Origin: Variovorax sp. PCZ-1
GTDB lineage: Bacteria; Pseudomonadota; Gammaproteobacteria; Burkholderiales; Burkholderiaceae_C
Direction: 5' to 3'
Assembly: GCF_018413605.1 (NCBI RefSeq)
Contig: NZ_JAHCDN010000001.1
Coordinates: 1,054,001-1,118,000, forward strand
Length of the DNA stretch: 64,000 bases
Part shown: positions 52,793 through 60,913 of the stretch, piece by piece
Layout: each line of letters begins with the position of its first letter
Position numbering within the stretch: position 1 is the first letter of the stretch
The notes under the pieces: generated by a model
Databases searched by the model: none
Seen by the model: the letters and a program-made list of their open reading frames with translations, nothing else
What the model was told of the DNA's origin: nothing
Made by a program: the position numbers and the translations under genes

Positions 52793-53389
52793 ATGAAGCG
52801 TGTCGCAAGTCAAACTGTTCAAGCCAGCCAAGAGCCTAGCGTGGCATTGCTGGATGCTGCACGGCATATTTTCATCAGTGAAGGTGTGAAAGGCTTATCC
52901 GTGCGCAGAGTAGCGGAGCAAGCAGGCTGCACCACGATGCTGGTCTATTCCCGCTTCAACGGAAAAGACGGGATTTTGGGCGCCTTGTTTGATGAAGGCT
53001 TTGAAAAGCTGTCGATGGCTCAGCGCTCGATCAAACCTGGCTTGCAAAACGAAGATCGTTTGTTGGCGCTCTGCCAAGCCTATCGAGCGACCGCAAAAGC
53101 CTATCCGCATCACTATGCCTTGATGCTAGGGCAGCATAGCGGGGAACTCAAGCCTTCTGAGAGCAGCCAACTCAAGGCGATGGATACGCTTTTGTATTTG
53201 ACCGATACAGTGGCGAGCCTGACCAGCATGCAAGGCAAAAAGCGCCAAGCAGCTGTTGAAGTGGCTAATGCGCTTTTTGCGCTGTGCCATGGCTGGGTAT
53301 CTCTTGAGAAAACAGGCTTTTTCGATGGCTCAAAGAAAAGCGAACAAGCGTTCGAACGCGCTGTTCTTGCTTTGGCGCAAGCTGCCTAG
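52793..53389 (+). CDS. TetR family transcriptional regulator
   Basis: The 198-residue protein has an N-terminal TetR helix-turn-helix: [45 protein letters not shown] (about 19-63, given here as a region), and a helical ligand-binding C-terminal domain like the TetR_C WHG type ([18 protein letters not shown]). The open frame begins at a GTG at 52742, but that codon lies inside the operator palindrome; the ATG at 52793 is preferred. Convergent with rnhA, stop codons overlapping. Confidence 0.9.
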   Translation: MKRVASQTVQASQEPSVALLDAARHIFISEGVKGLSVRRVAEQAGCTTMLVYSRFNGKDGILGALFDEGFEKLSMAQRSIKPGLQNEDRLLALCQAYRATAKAYPHHYALMLGQHSGELKPSESSQLKAMDTLLYLTDTVASLTSMQGKKRQAAVEVANALFALCHGWVSLEKTGFFDGSKKSEQAFERAVLALAQAA

Positions 53390-53820
53390 CTAGGCACGCC
53401 ATTATTGGCCAGCGCATCCGCGCGTTCATTGCCCGGATCACCCGCATGCCCCTTCACCCAGCGCCATTCAATCTCATGGCCAGCGGTGTGAACGAGTGCA
53501 TCGAGCTCTTGCCATAAATCCACGTTTTTCACCGGCTGCTTGGAAGCTGTCTTCCAGCCTTTGGCCTTCCAGCCGGGCAGCCATTCGGTGATGCCTTGCA
53601 ACACGTATTTGCTGTCCAAGTGCAGCAACACTTTGCAAGGGCGTTTCAAAGCTTTGAGCGCTTCAATCACTGCCGTCATCTCCATGCGATTGTTCGTCGT
53701 TTCTTTCTCGCCGCCAAAGAGTTCTTTGGTCGTGTCGCCAGATTTGAGTAATGCTCCCCAGCCCCCAGGGCCAGGATTGCCCTTGCAGGCACCGTCGGTA
53801 TAGATGATGATTTGATTCAT
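53386..53820 (-). CDS. rnhA: Ribonuclease HI
   Basis: RNase HI cuts RNA in RNA-DNA hybrids. The 144-residue protein has the catalytic Asp in [18 protein letters not shown], Glu in [13 protein letters not shown], Asp in [12 protein letters not shown] and the last Asp in [12 protein letters not shown]. Length and spacing are normal. It converges with tetR and is directly downstream of the YcxB-like gene. Confidence 0.97.
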   Translation of the reverse strand: MNQIIIYTDGACKGNPGPGGWGALLKSGDTTKELFGGEKETTNNRMEMTAVIEALKALKRPCKVLLHLDSKYVLQGITEWLPGWKAKGWKTASKQPVKNVDLWQELDALVHTAGHEIEWRWVKGHAGDPGNERADALANNGVPS

Positions 53821-54359
53821 TAGGAACTCTTTGTGACCGCTAAATGACCAAGTTTTTCTTTAAGCTGAACCAAGGCTTCCTCGTCTGCTGTTATTACCTG
53901 TTTTGGAATGATCACTGCTTGTGACGTATCCATAAAAAGATAGTGATTTACGTCGTCTTCTACGTGATCTATGACAGCAGACCAAACGTAAAAGGCTTTG
54001 CTAGCATCAGACAGCATTTCAAATCCATTGTTTGAAAAAATAATCACCTGCTCTCTCAAAAACCATCCGTCTTCTTTAATCCATACCTTGAGCCACAAAT
54101 GTTGGCGATATACCGTGTTAGCAAAAAGAAGGATTACCCAAAGCACAACGCAGCTAACTGCTTGTGTAAGCATTCCATTTAAATTTTGATCATTTTGGAA
54201 CAGCCTTTGGATGTAAATGCAAGCAATTCCAAATGGTATCCATGTCGCAACACTAGCTAGAAAAGCTTTAGTTCTGAATCCATCGGAGTCGCCAATTTTT
54301 TTCTGAATGATTTTCTGTAGGCGCTGAAAATCTGATCGTGTGAGCTTAAATTTCCGCAT
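53820..54359 (-). CDS. YcxB-like membrane protein, atypical base composition
   Basis: A 179-residue protein with two membrane segments ([19 protein letters not shown] and [17 protein letters not shown]) and a C-terminal YcxB-type beta domain ([11 protein letters not shown]-like [40 protein letters not shown]). The function of the family is not established. The DNA is clearly more AT-rich than flanking rnhA and cpdB, which suggests recent transfer. The frame opens at TTG 54371, overlapping the cpdB stop; the ATG at 54359 is preferred. Confidence 0.75.
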   Translation of the reverse strand: MRKFKLTRSDFQRLQKIIQKKIGDSDGFRTKAFLASVATWIPFGIACIYIQRLFQNDQNLNGMLTQAVSCVVLWVILLFANTVYRQHLWLKVWIKEDGWFLREQVIIFSNNGFEMLSDASKAFYVWSAVIDHVEDDVNHYLFMDTSQAVIIPKQVITADEEALVQLKEKLGHLAVTKSS

Positions 54360-54367
54360 AAACTTAA

Positions 54368-56317
54368 TCAAGGTACGAGCGCAAACGTCGCAAACCCGTC
54401 CGCAGCTTCCTTGAGTAGCCTGATGTTTTTATGGTTACCCAAAAACTTCTGCGCACTGCTTGCTGAGGTGAAGGTCATCGTGATGCCGGGCACGCCTAGG
54501 ATGCGCCAGTTGTTGTCTGCGGTGGGGTTGACTTTTCCGCCTGCGGCTTTGCTGCCGTCGCGCAGGTACTCAACCAAGGCTTCGCGGTTTTCTTCGGGGG
54601 CATCCAAGATCACTTTGTCTGCGCCGAGGGCGGGGAAATTGCCGCCGCCGTAGGCTCGGTAGTTGTTTGTGGCGACGACGAATTTGGCGCTGAGATCGAT
54701 GGGTTGGCCGTTGAAGCGCAGGTTTTTCACGCGGCTGGGGTTGACGACGGCGGTGGCCGTGTTTGGCATGCCGCGTGTGTCGAACTTGGGTGGCTGCGTC
54801 ACGTCGATGTCATAGGTCACGCCGTCTACCGTGTCGAAATTGAAGCTGGGGAAGGCGGGGTTGAGTAGGTTTTGCTCAGGCGCGCCTTTGGGGTCGATGG
54901 TGTTGAACTGGCCGGCGCTCATCTCGATCCAATCGCGCACTTGCGCGCCTGTGAAGAGCACGGCTTTGAGGGTGTTGGGGAAAATGTAGAGATCGGCCAC
55001 GTTTTTGATGGCAATAGGGCCGGCGGGAATGTCGGTGTAGAAGCTTGCGCCTTGGCGGCCACCGGCTTTGAAAGGAGCTGCGGCGGAGAGGATCGGCAGA
55101 TTCGCATGCGGTGTGCCTACCAGCGCTTTCTTCACATACGCGATCTGCGCGTTCGAGACGATTTGTACCGAAGGATCATCGGCCACTTGCGCGAAATAGC
55201 TGTAAATCGGCGCGCTGCTCTCGGCCACTTTCGCGCGCACGTAGGCGAGGGTGGCTTCGTGTTCTTCTTTGATGGCGGCCTCCACCAGTGGGTCAGACTC
55301 CACTAAGGCTTTGCGCGCTGTGCGATCAAAAATCGGGCGCAGCATCGATTGGCTGTCTTTGATGAGCCATTTTCCGGAGGCATTATCGAGGGTCAAATCA
55401 ATGATGCCCAAATGATCGCCCCAGCGGCCGGGCATGACGGAGGCCACGCCATTGATCGTGCCCTTCGCAATGTTCACCTTGGGATGATTGGCAAACTGCT
55501 GGCTGGGGAATTCGGCATGTGAGTGGCCGAAGAGGATGGCATCAATGCCGGGCACATCGGCCAGGCCCGCCACAGCGTTTTCCGCCATCGGGCCTTGCGG
55601 CGTGCGCTCGTAGCCTGAATGCGGAATGGCGATGACTAAATCTGCACCTTGGCTCTTCATCTCGGGCACGTATCGCTTTGCCATCTCCACAATGTCACGT
55701 GTGAAGACTTTGCCTTGCAGATGGCTACGATCCCATTGCATGATTTGCGGCGGGGTGAAGCCGATCACGCCGATTTTCAGAGCGTGGGTTTTGCCTTCCG
55801 TGTCTTTGAAGCTGCGATTCAAAATCAAAAACGGCGTGAAAGCGTGTTTGGCATTCGGTGTGTCAGCCGCGCCTTCAAACACGTTTGCGCTCACGTAGGG
55901 GAATTTCGCAGTCGCAATCGATTGGCGCAGGAAATCCAGACCGAAATTGAATTCATGGTTGCCCAAATTCGCAGCGTCATAGCCCAATTGGTTCATCACC
56001 TTGAAGGCTGCATGCGTCTCGCCCGGCTTTAGGCCGCGAATCCGCGCGATCACATCGCCCAGCGGATTGCCCTGGATCAAATCGCCGTTGTCAAACAGCA
56101 TGGAGTTCACAGCCTCTGCGCGCGCTGCTTTGATGAGCGGAATCGTGCGGTTCACGCCGAAGTTTTCAACGGGTTTGTCTTGGTAGTAGTCGTAGTTCAG
56201 GAAATTCATATGGAGATCGGTTGTCTCCATGATGCGCAGCTTGAGCTCTGCGGCATTTGAATAAGCGCTGAAAGCCAGCAGGGTGGCTGCAATGCTGATG
56301 CTTAGTTTTATGTTCAT
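54368..56317 (-). CDS. cpdB: 2',3'-cyclic-nucleotide 2'-phosphodiesterase/3'-nucleotidase
   Basis: CpdB is a periplasmic enzyme that hydrolyses 2',3'-cyclic nucleotides and 3'-nucleotides for nucleoside use. The 649-residue protein has a signal peptide (SISIAATLLAFSAYSNA), metal-binding IMETTDLHMNFLNYDYY, LFDNGDLIQGNPLGD, LGNHEFNFGLDFL, ILFGHSHAEFPS, and the C-terminal 5'-nucleotidase domain (ATNNYRAYGGGNFPALG, about 540). Length matches E. coli CpdB. An interspersed element lies just upstream. Confidence 0.95.
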   Translation of the reverse strand: MNIKLSISIAATLLAFSAYSNAAELKLRIMETTDLHMNFLNYDYYQDKPVENFGVNRTIPLIKAARAEAVNSMLFDNGDLIQGNPLGDVIARIRGLKPGETHAAFKVMNQLGYDAANLGNHEFNFGLDFLRQSIATAKFPYVSANVFEGAADTPNAKHAFTPFLILNRSFKDTEGKTHALKIGVIGFTPPQIMQWDRSHLQGKVFTRDIVEMAKRYVPEMKSQGADLVIAIPHSGYERTPQGPMAENAVAGLADVPGIDAILFGHSHAEFPSQQFANHPKVNIAKGTINGVASVMPGRWGDHLGIIDLTLDNASGKWLIKDSQSMLRPIFDRTARKALVESDPLVEAAIKEEHEATLAYVRAKVAESSAPIYSYFAQVADDPSVQIVSNAQIAYVKKALVGTPHANLPILSAAAPFKAGGRQGASFYTDIPAGPIAIKNVADLYIFPNTLKAVLFTGAQVRDWIEMSAGQFNTIDPKGAPEQNLLNPAFPSFNFDTVDGVTYDIDVTQPPKFDTRGMPNTATAVVNPSRVKNLRFNGQPIDLSAKFVVATNNYRAYGGGNFPALGADKVILDAPEENREALVEYLRDGSKAAGGKVNPTADNNWRILGVPGITMTFTSASSAQKFLGNHKNIRLLKEAADGFATFALVP

Positions 56318-56335
56318 CTTAGACTCCTGTTGTAT

Positions 56336-56404
56336 TTACTATCAATTTCATAGCTGCTTGCGCAATATCTATGCCGGCAAAGTGCCTATTTTGCTTCTAA
56401 AACG
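56336..56404 (+). repeat. Interspersed element copy 17, upstream of cpdB
   Basis: Reads TACTATCAATTTCATAGCTG, CTTGCGCAATATCTATGCCG, GCAAAGTGCCTATTTTGC. It lies 19 bp upstream of the cpdB start, in the likely promoter/leader region. Confidence 0.85.
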
Positions 56405-56420
56405 CCTGCTTTTCAAGGCG

Positions 56421-56804
56421 TCAGCGCGCACCCACGCGCAGGCGTACATGCATGGCGCATGCCACAAACAACATCACACACAGCACCACTTCAACCATCG
56501 CCAAATAGCTGCTCGGCGCACGGTCCGACACAGCCCGCGTCACGCCTTCTGCAAAATACAGCCACACCATCAGGCTCACCCAGCGGTAGGTGTACATGCG
56601 ATTTTTCAGAAAGCCAGCGAGAGGAATGCACAGCGGCAGCACTTTGAGCGCCAGCCAACTGCCTCCGGGCCGAATCGGCGCGAGCCAGAGCTCCCAAGCC
56701 AGCCCTAGGACGATCAAGCCAATCAAGCTGCCCACAGCCAGCCATTGGATCAGGCGCAGGCGCTCGGTGAGTTCAGGGGAGGGTGTGGGCAGGGCATCAG
56801 TCAT
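56421..56804 (-). CDS. DUF2069 family membrane protein
   Basis: A 127-residue protein with four hydrophobic segments: LAVGSLIGLIVLGLAWELW, LALKVLPLCIPLAGFLKNR, WVSLMVWLYFAEGVTR, and YLAMVEVVLCVMLFVACAM. The KVLPLCIPLAGFLKNRMYTYRW stretch is typical of DUF2069. Function unknown. It is divergent from the YihY gene with about 50 bp between starts. Confidence 0.88.
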   Translation of the reverse strand: MTDALPTPSPELTERLRLIQWLAVGSLIGLIVLGLAWELWLAPIRPGGSWLALKVLPLCIPLAGFLKNRMYTYRWVSLMVWLYFAEGVTRAVSDRAPSSYLAMVEVVLCVMLFVACAMHVRLRVGAR

Positions 56805-56852
56805 GGGGGCGGGGCTCTATTTGAATCAAAAACAGCATGGCATGATACGCGC

Positions 56853-58079
56853 ATGAGTTTGATTGACCGTATCCGCGCTGAAATTCCAGTCTTGATCGAG
56901 ACGCTGCGCACCTTCCCATGGGCGAACACCGCCGCCGTGCTGCGCGAGCGCTTCCGCGAAGATCGCTTGGGACTCACCGCTTCGAGCTTGACGTTTACCA
57001 CCGTGATCGCGCTTGTGCCGCTCGTCACGTTGATCCTCGCCATATTCACCGCCTTTCCCATGTTCGCCAAAATGCAGGTCACGCTGCAAACCTGGCTGGT
57101 ACAAAGCCTCGTGCCTGACAACATCGCCCGCAGCGTGCTTGGCTATCTCACGCAGTTTGCAGCCAAGGCATCGCGCTTAGGCACGGTGGGTTTGGTGGCC
57201 TTCGTCGTCACCGCGCTCGCCTTGATCTTCACGATTGACCGCACGCTGAACAATATTTGGAGAGTACGCCAGCTGCGCCCCTTTGCTCAGCGCCTCTTGA
57301 TCTATTGGGCAGCGCTCACCCTCGGCCCTGTTTTGCTCGCAGGCAGCCTCACACTCACATCGTATGCGCTCTCCAGCCCGCGCGGTGTGGCCGTGATACC
57401 GGGTGGCTTGAAATTCATCTTCGATGCGCTGGAGCTCGCCTTGCTCGCCACGGGCATGGCCGCGCTCTACCACTATGTGCCCAACACGCGCGTGAAATGG
57501 GCGCACGCATGGGCGGGCGGTATCTTCGCGGCCATTGCCATCGAAGCGGCGAAAGCGCTGCTCACATGGTATTTGCGCAGCGTGCCCACGTATTCAGCCG
57601 TGTATGGCGCGTTTGCCGCTGTGCCCATCTTGCTGCTCTGGTTTTATATCGCTTGGGTCATCGTGCTTTTTGGCGCGGTGATCGCTGCCTATCTCCCAAG
57701 TTTGTTGAGCGGCGTGGCCAGGCGCGGCAGCACACCCGGCTGGAATTTCCAGCTCGCCTTTGAAGCCATCCAAGCACTTGATGCCGCGAAAAATACCGAT
57801 GCCAAAGGTCTCACACAACTCCAGCTCGCCGCCCGCCTGCGTGTGGATGATCTGCAGCTCATGCGCCCGCTCAAAGCCCTGCGCGAGCTCGATTGGATCG
57901 GCTGCCTAGACAGCGACGACGATGAAACACAACGCATCGTGCTGCTCGTGAACCCAGAAACCACCGCGCTCATTCCACTCGCGCACAAGCTGCTCCTGCC
58001 TGCAGAGAATATTGATTTTTGGGGCAAAAATGGCATATCGCCGGCACAGAATCTGCGCGGAACGCTATTGAATTCATAG
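56853..58079 (+). CDS. YihY/UPF0761 family membrane protein
   Basis: The 408-residue protein has six membrane segments and the family signatures DRLGLTASSLTFTTVIALVP (about 33-52) and LWFYIAWVIVLFGAVIAAY (about 262-280). YihY proteins were once annotated as RNase BN; the function is not established. The C-terminal 110 residues are a soluble winged-helix-like part (LQLAARLRVDDLQLMRPLKAL). The last 20 residues (GISPAQNLRGTLLNS) and the stop codon come from an interspersed element read in a different frame from that in tilS. Confidence 0.9.
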   Translation: MSLIDRIRAEIPVLIETLRTFPWANTAAVLRERFREDRLGLTASSLTFTTVIALVPLVTLILAIFTAFPMFAKMQVTLQTWLVQSLVPDNIARSVLGYLTQFAAKASRLGTVGLVAFVVTALALIFTIDRTLNNIWRVRQLRPFAQRLLIYWAALTLGPVLLAGSLTLTSYALSSPRGVAVIPGGLKFIFDALELALLATGMAALYHYVPNTRVKWAHAWAGGIFAAIAIEAAKALLTWYLRSVPTYSAVYGAFAAVPILLLWFYIAWVIVLFGAVIAAYLPSLLSGVARRGSTPGWNFQLAFEAIQALDAAKNTDAKGLTQLQLAARLRVDDLQLMRPLKALRELDWIGCLDSDDDETQRIVLLVNPETTALIPLAHKLLLPAENIDFWGKNGISPAQNLRGTLLNS

Positions 58080-58081
58080 TA
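58014..58081 (-). repeat. Interspersed element copy 18, ending the YihY gene
   Basis: Plus strand: CATATCGCCGGCACAGAATC, TGCGCGGAACGCTATTGAAT, TCATAGTA. The YihY stop codon is within the terminal TCATAG. Confidence 0.85.
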
Positions 58082-58145
58082 TTTATAGTTGAGTAGGCTG
58101 TAGGATATAGCCCGATACTGAACAGTTCTCATACTTACTGATGGG

Positions 58146-58151
58146 TATAAT
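58146..58151 (+). promoter_or_regulatory. Possible -10 box of the HiPIP gene
   Basis: A perfect TATAAT stands 40 bp before the HiPIP start codon. No good -35 is seen at the expected distance, so this is only a candidate. Confidence 0.3.
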
Positions 58152-58190
58152 TGCGCTGCTATATTGCAAGCATTGACACGAGTAGCCATC

Positions 58191-58508
58191 ATGAAAAGCC
58201 AACGTCGTACCTTCATCATTCACTCCGCCAGCGCAGGTGCCGCAACCTTGCTTGGCGCACAAGCCGCCTTTGCACAAAAACTGGAATTGGTCAAAGACAC
58301 CGATGCCAACGCAGTAGCCCTCGGCTACAAAACTGACGGCAGCAAAACCGACACCAAGAAATACCCCAAATACGCCAAAGACCAAAACTGCGCCAACTGC
58401 GCACTCTGGGTCGGCGATGCTAAAGCGCCAGAAGGCAAATGCGCATTGTTTGCCGGCAAAGCGGTAGCTGCCAAAGCATGGTGCAGTGCTTGGGCAAAGA
58501 AGGCTTAA
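58191..58508 (+). CDS. High-potential iron-sulfur protein (HiPIP)
   Basis: HiPIPs are small periplasmic electron carriers with one 4Fe-4S cluster. The 105-residue precursor has a Tat signal (RRTFIIHSASAGAATLLGAQAAFA, residues 5-28), and four cluster cysteines Cys67, Cys70, Cys84 and Cys98 in the HiPIP spacing (CANC, GKCALF, AWCSAW). The start ATG at 58191 is nine codons inside the open frame. A perfect terminator-like hairpin follows about 40 bp after the stop, inside the next gene. Confidence 0.94.
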   Translation: MKSQRRTFIIHSASAGAATLLGAQAAFAQKLELVKDTDANAVALGYKTDGSKTDTKKYPKYAKDQNCANCALWVGDAKAPEGKCALFAGKAVAAKAWCSAWAKKA

Positions 58509-58525
58509 GTCGCCTCTCAAAGCCA

Positions 58526-58813
58526 ATGTCGATTGAGACCACTGAAAAGCCCGCAGAAGCGGGCTTTTCTTTTTCCGCTGCAGATATTTCCCGCATCATC
58601 GAGATGGCCTGGGAAGACCGCACCCCCTTCGAAGCCATCGAGCATCAATTCGGCCTCAACGAATCCGCTGTCATCCGCCTCATGCGCACAGAGATGAAAT
58701 CCAGCTCCTTCAAAATGTGGCGCAAGCGCATGAATGCGCGAACTACCAAGCACGCCGCGCTCCGCTCAGATACCGTCACCCGCCATCGCGCTTCGCATAC
58801 GCGCCAAGCTTAG
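58526..58813 (+). CDS. DUF2805 (TIGR03643) family protein, terminator-like hairpin in 5' end
   Basis: The 95-residue protein has a conserved DUF2805 core, IIEMAWEDRTPFEAIEHQFG followed by LNESAVIRLMRTEMKSSSFK and MWRKRMNARTTKH. The core has a helix-turn-helix look; no function is known to me. The ATG at 58526 is the only start that keeps the full core (the next ATG, 58604, cuts into it), and codons 7-17 (EKPAEAGFSFS) lie over a strong terminator-like hairpin of the HiPIP gene. An interspersed element follows the stop. Confidence 0.8.
   Translation: MSIETTEKPAEAGFSFSAADISRIIEMAWEDRTPFEAIEHQFGLNESAVIRLMRTEMKSSSFKMWRKRMNARTTKHAALRSDTVTRHRASHTRQA
58545..58576 (+). terminator. Rho-independent terminator of the HiPIP gene, inside the next gene
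   Basis: GAAAAGCCCGC (58545-58555), loop AGAA, GCGGGCTTTTC (58560-58570), then TTTTT: a perfect 11-bp stem and T-run. It overlaps the beginning of the DUF2805 coding region, so it could reduce downstream expression or act as an attenuator. Confidence 0.8.
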
Positions 58814-58880
58814 TTTTTGAAGCCTTTTTGGCATATCGCCGGCATAGAATCTGCGCGGGGTGCTATTGAATTCGTAGTAA
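58814..58880 (-). repeat. Interspersed element copy 19
   Basis: Plus strand: CATATCGCCGGCATAGAATC, TGCGCGGGGTGCTATTGAAT, TCGTAGTA. It is nearly identical to copy 18 less than 1 kb away, suggesting a recent event. Confidence 0.87.
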
Positions 58881-58881
58881 T

Positions 58882-59281
58882 CTAGACTGGATCAACGCAG
58901 AGCAGCTGCCCGGCTGACCCGTCGCGACAAGCCGGTGCGTTTATACACCTCCGATGCAGGGGTGCATCTGCAGTACTCGCCGCCAATGGCTATAAAACAA
59001 CTCGCTTCGCTCAAACACGTTTTTGCTATAGCGCGATGCGCTTTGCTTTCGGCAGCTCAGTGCTTCGAGCTTGCTGCCCAATTCGGTATACCAAGTAGCA
59101 CTGATGCAATCTTAGCTCCAATTAATTGTTTAAGACAAGTAAGGTTAGGCTTGAACTATCACTGCTGTACATAATGCTAAAGTTGAAGATGCAACCTAGA
59201 GATTTGCTAAACTCAAATTAGATTGTTAGTCAACAAAGTTTTGTCCACAAACCAATAATTTTCTATTTCAGGAGTCCATAG
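58882..59281. other. Gene-poor stretch before the lipoprotein gene
   Basis: About 400 bp without a convincing gene. A short open frame at 58935-59174 has no family likeness or ribosome site. The 3' half is AT-rich and ends with AGGAGTCCATAG before the lipoprotein start. I see no RNA gene or repeat copy here. Confidence 0.5.
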
Positions 59282-59923
59282 ATGCTTTACTCATATAGCT
59301 TGATCCGAATTTTTTTAGCTATGGGGCTAGCAGGCATGCTCACCGCCTGCGGAGGTGGAGGTGGGAGCAATAGTGACAGCGCTACAGCTACTTCGCTTGC
59401 TCAATACCAAGGAACATGGAGCGGAACATGCGACCCCATCATCAATGGAGGTGGTACTACTGTCGGATCCACTAGAAATAGTTTCACAATACCCAGCGGC
59501 ATTAATAGTGTTACTGTCAGCAGCAATGATAGTTACTACACAACTACAAATTGCACAGGCCCATTGGCTGCTTCCGTCTCAGTTTCATCTATTACTCTCA
59601 CATTCCAAGGAACTAAAAGTGTGAATGGAGTCGATGCTGTAAGAATTGAGGCCACTTTGCCTGCAGGTACGCCTACTTTCTCCGGTGCGGCAGCATTTAT
59701 TGGTTCTTGCAGCGGTGCGATTCAGCTTATAGTAAGTGTTGGAAGTTCCTCGACCTGTTATCCTATTCCAACAACAATAACTACTGCGAAAGATATTTTT
59801 TCTTTCTTATCAATGACCTCGCCACCAACGTTTGAAACTGGTGATGACTCGGTTCCTGCTGATGCCAATGGCTATCCCAGTGCCTTTCTACCAGCCTCTA
59901 CAGGTCGCTACACGCGCCAATAG
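59282..59923 (+). CDS. Putative lipoprotein of unknown function
   Basis: A 213-residue protein with a lipoprotein signal: FLAMGLAGMLTACGGGGGS, lipobox LTAC with Cys23 and a polyglycine run. The mature part is Ser/Thr-rich and beta-strand-like (LAQYQGTWSGTCDP near 40, SVSVSSITLTFQGTK), with six or so Cys residues that could form disulphides. AGGAG lies before the start. The DNA is clearly more AT-rich than its surroundings. No family is recognised, though GTWSG-type openings are common in small outer-membrane lipoproteins. Confidence 0.75.
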   Translation: MLYSYSLIRIFLAMGLAGMLTACGGGGGSNSDSATATSLAQYQGTWSGTCDPIINGGGTTVGSTRNSFTIPSGINSVTVSSNDSYYTTTNCTGPLAASVSVSSITLTFQGTKSVNGVDAVRIEATLPAGTPTFSGAAAFIGSCSGAIQLIVSVGSSSTCYPIPTTITTAKDIFSFLSMTSPPTFETGDDSVPADANGYPSAFLPASTGRYTRQ

Positions 59924-60410
59924 GGCACATATACACACCTACAAAAATAGGTTTCAATTCACAGTAACTCGCTACTTTTTGCCGCTGGAACTAAAATCGT
60001 ACTGCATTTGCGTTTAGTCATAAATGTTTGCGTAGAAGGCAAGATTATTTGATGTGTACAGCCTGTCTGCTGTCAAAAAGTGAGTCACAGTGCTTGGTAC
60101 GCTTATCATCATTTATTGTTGCCAGCTTCGTATTAGAACCAAGTTTTGATACGAGCACCCTAGCGCAACTTAGTGTTTATTTTGCACGATGCCGTCCTTT
60201 GTTGGCTTATATAGTTTGCTCAGATCTATTGCTCTGACATTTCGTGAGCTCACATATCAAATACTTTTCACTCTTGCAAGCCTAGATGCGGCGCTTGGCT
60301 TTTGATGATCAGATCGCTTTGTGCACTTTCACAATCTCTTTGCTTAGACGCTTTGTCCCAAATAGGATGGCCAAAACATTAAACATCGCTGCAGTCAATC
60401 CGACTGTAAA
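59924..60410. other. AT-rich gene-poor stretch
   Basis: About 490 bp without a supported gene. Short open frames at 60028-60237 and 60286-60507 show no family likeness; the second overlaps the DUF3429 gene. Together with the lipoprotein gene this forms the lowest-GC part of the window. Confidence 0.5.
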
Positions 60411-60848
60411 TCAAATCGCCCCCGCGCCTATCAAGCAGCTTAAGACGGCTATCACCGTCAATTTCAAACGCAGGGGCAGCCAGGCAGCCCAGCCTGCACT
60501 GGGGTAGCTTTTGAGATCAACGAGATAGCATGCCACAAGTAAGGCGGCGATCAGCGGGAGGCCTGCATAGGCGGGCATGATGAGGGCGAGCCAGGCGATG
60601 ATGCTGGGCGTGACGCCCCAGATGAGGTGGAAGCTGCGCTGGCCGAAGGACTGCGCAGCTGCGATGCCCCAATGGATGCCGCCTAGGAAAGTGGCGATGA
60701 GGGCAGCGTAGCTGGCCAGTGCAATCGTGAGCCAGGGGCGCAGGTCGGCTTGCACGATCCACAGGAGGGCGGCGAGCAGCACGAAGGGGATCAGGCCTGC
60801 ATAGCCGAGGCGGGTGGCCAATGGGTCTGGGGCAGAGGGGTACGACAT
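60411..60848 (-). CDS. DUF3429 family membrane protein
   Basis: A 145-residue protein with about five hydrophobic segments: RLGYAGLIPFVLLAALLWI, ALASYAALIATFLGGIHWGI, IIAWLALIMPAYAGLPLIAAL, and a final one LTVIAVLSCLIGAGAI. The motif FLGGIHWG is typical of DUF3429. Function unknown. An interspersed element separates its start from the end of the photolyase-like gene. Confidence 0.85.
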   Translation of the reverse strand: MSYPSAPDPLATRLGYAGLIPFVLLAALLWIVQADLRPWLTIALASYAALIATFLGGIHWGIAAAQSFGQRSFHLIWGVTPSIIAWLALIMPAYAGLPLIAALLVACYLVDLKSYPSAGWAAWLPLRLKLTVIAVLSCLIGAGAI

Positions 60849-60849
60849 A

Positions 60850-60913
60850 TTTTTATGCGAAAAGGGCTTATAGCCGGCATTCTAGCTGCGCTGACAGCTC
60901 ATGTATTCATAGC
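60850..60913 (-). repeat. Interspersed element copy 20
   Basis: Plus strand: CTTATAGCCGGCATTCTAGC, TGCGCTGACAGCTCATGTAT, TCATAGCA. The end of the photolyase-like gene, including its stop codon at 60907-60909, is within the element. Confidence 0.78.

Noticed and set aside
58935-59174. 79-codon open frame upstream of the lipoprotein gene
   Set aside because: No ribosome site or recognisable domain.
60028-60507. Two short open frames (69 and 73 codons) in the AT-rich gap
   Set aside because: No ribosome site, no family likeness; the second runs into the DUF3429 gene on the other strand.
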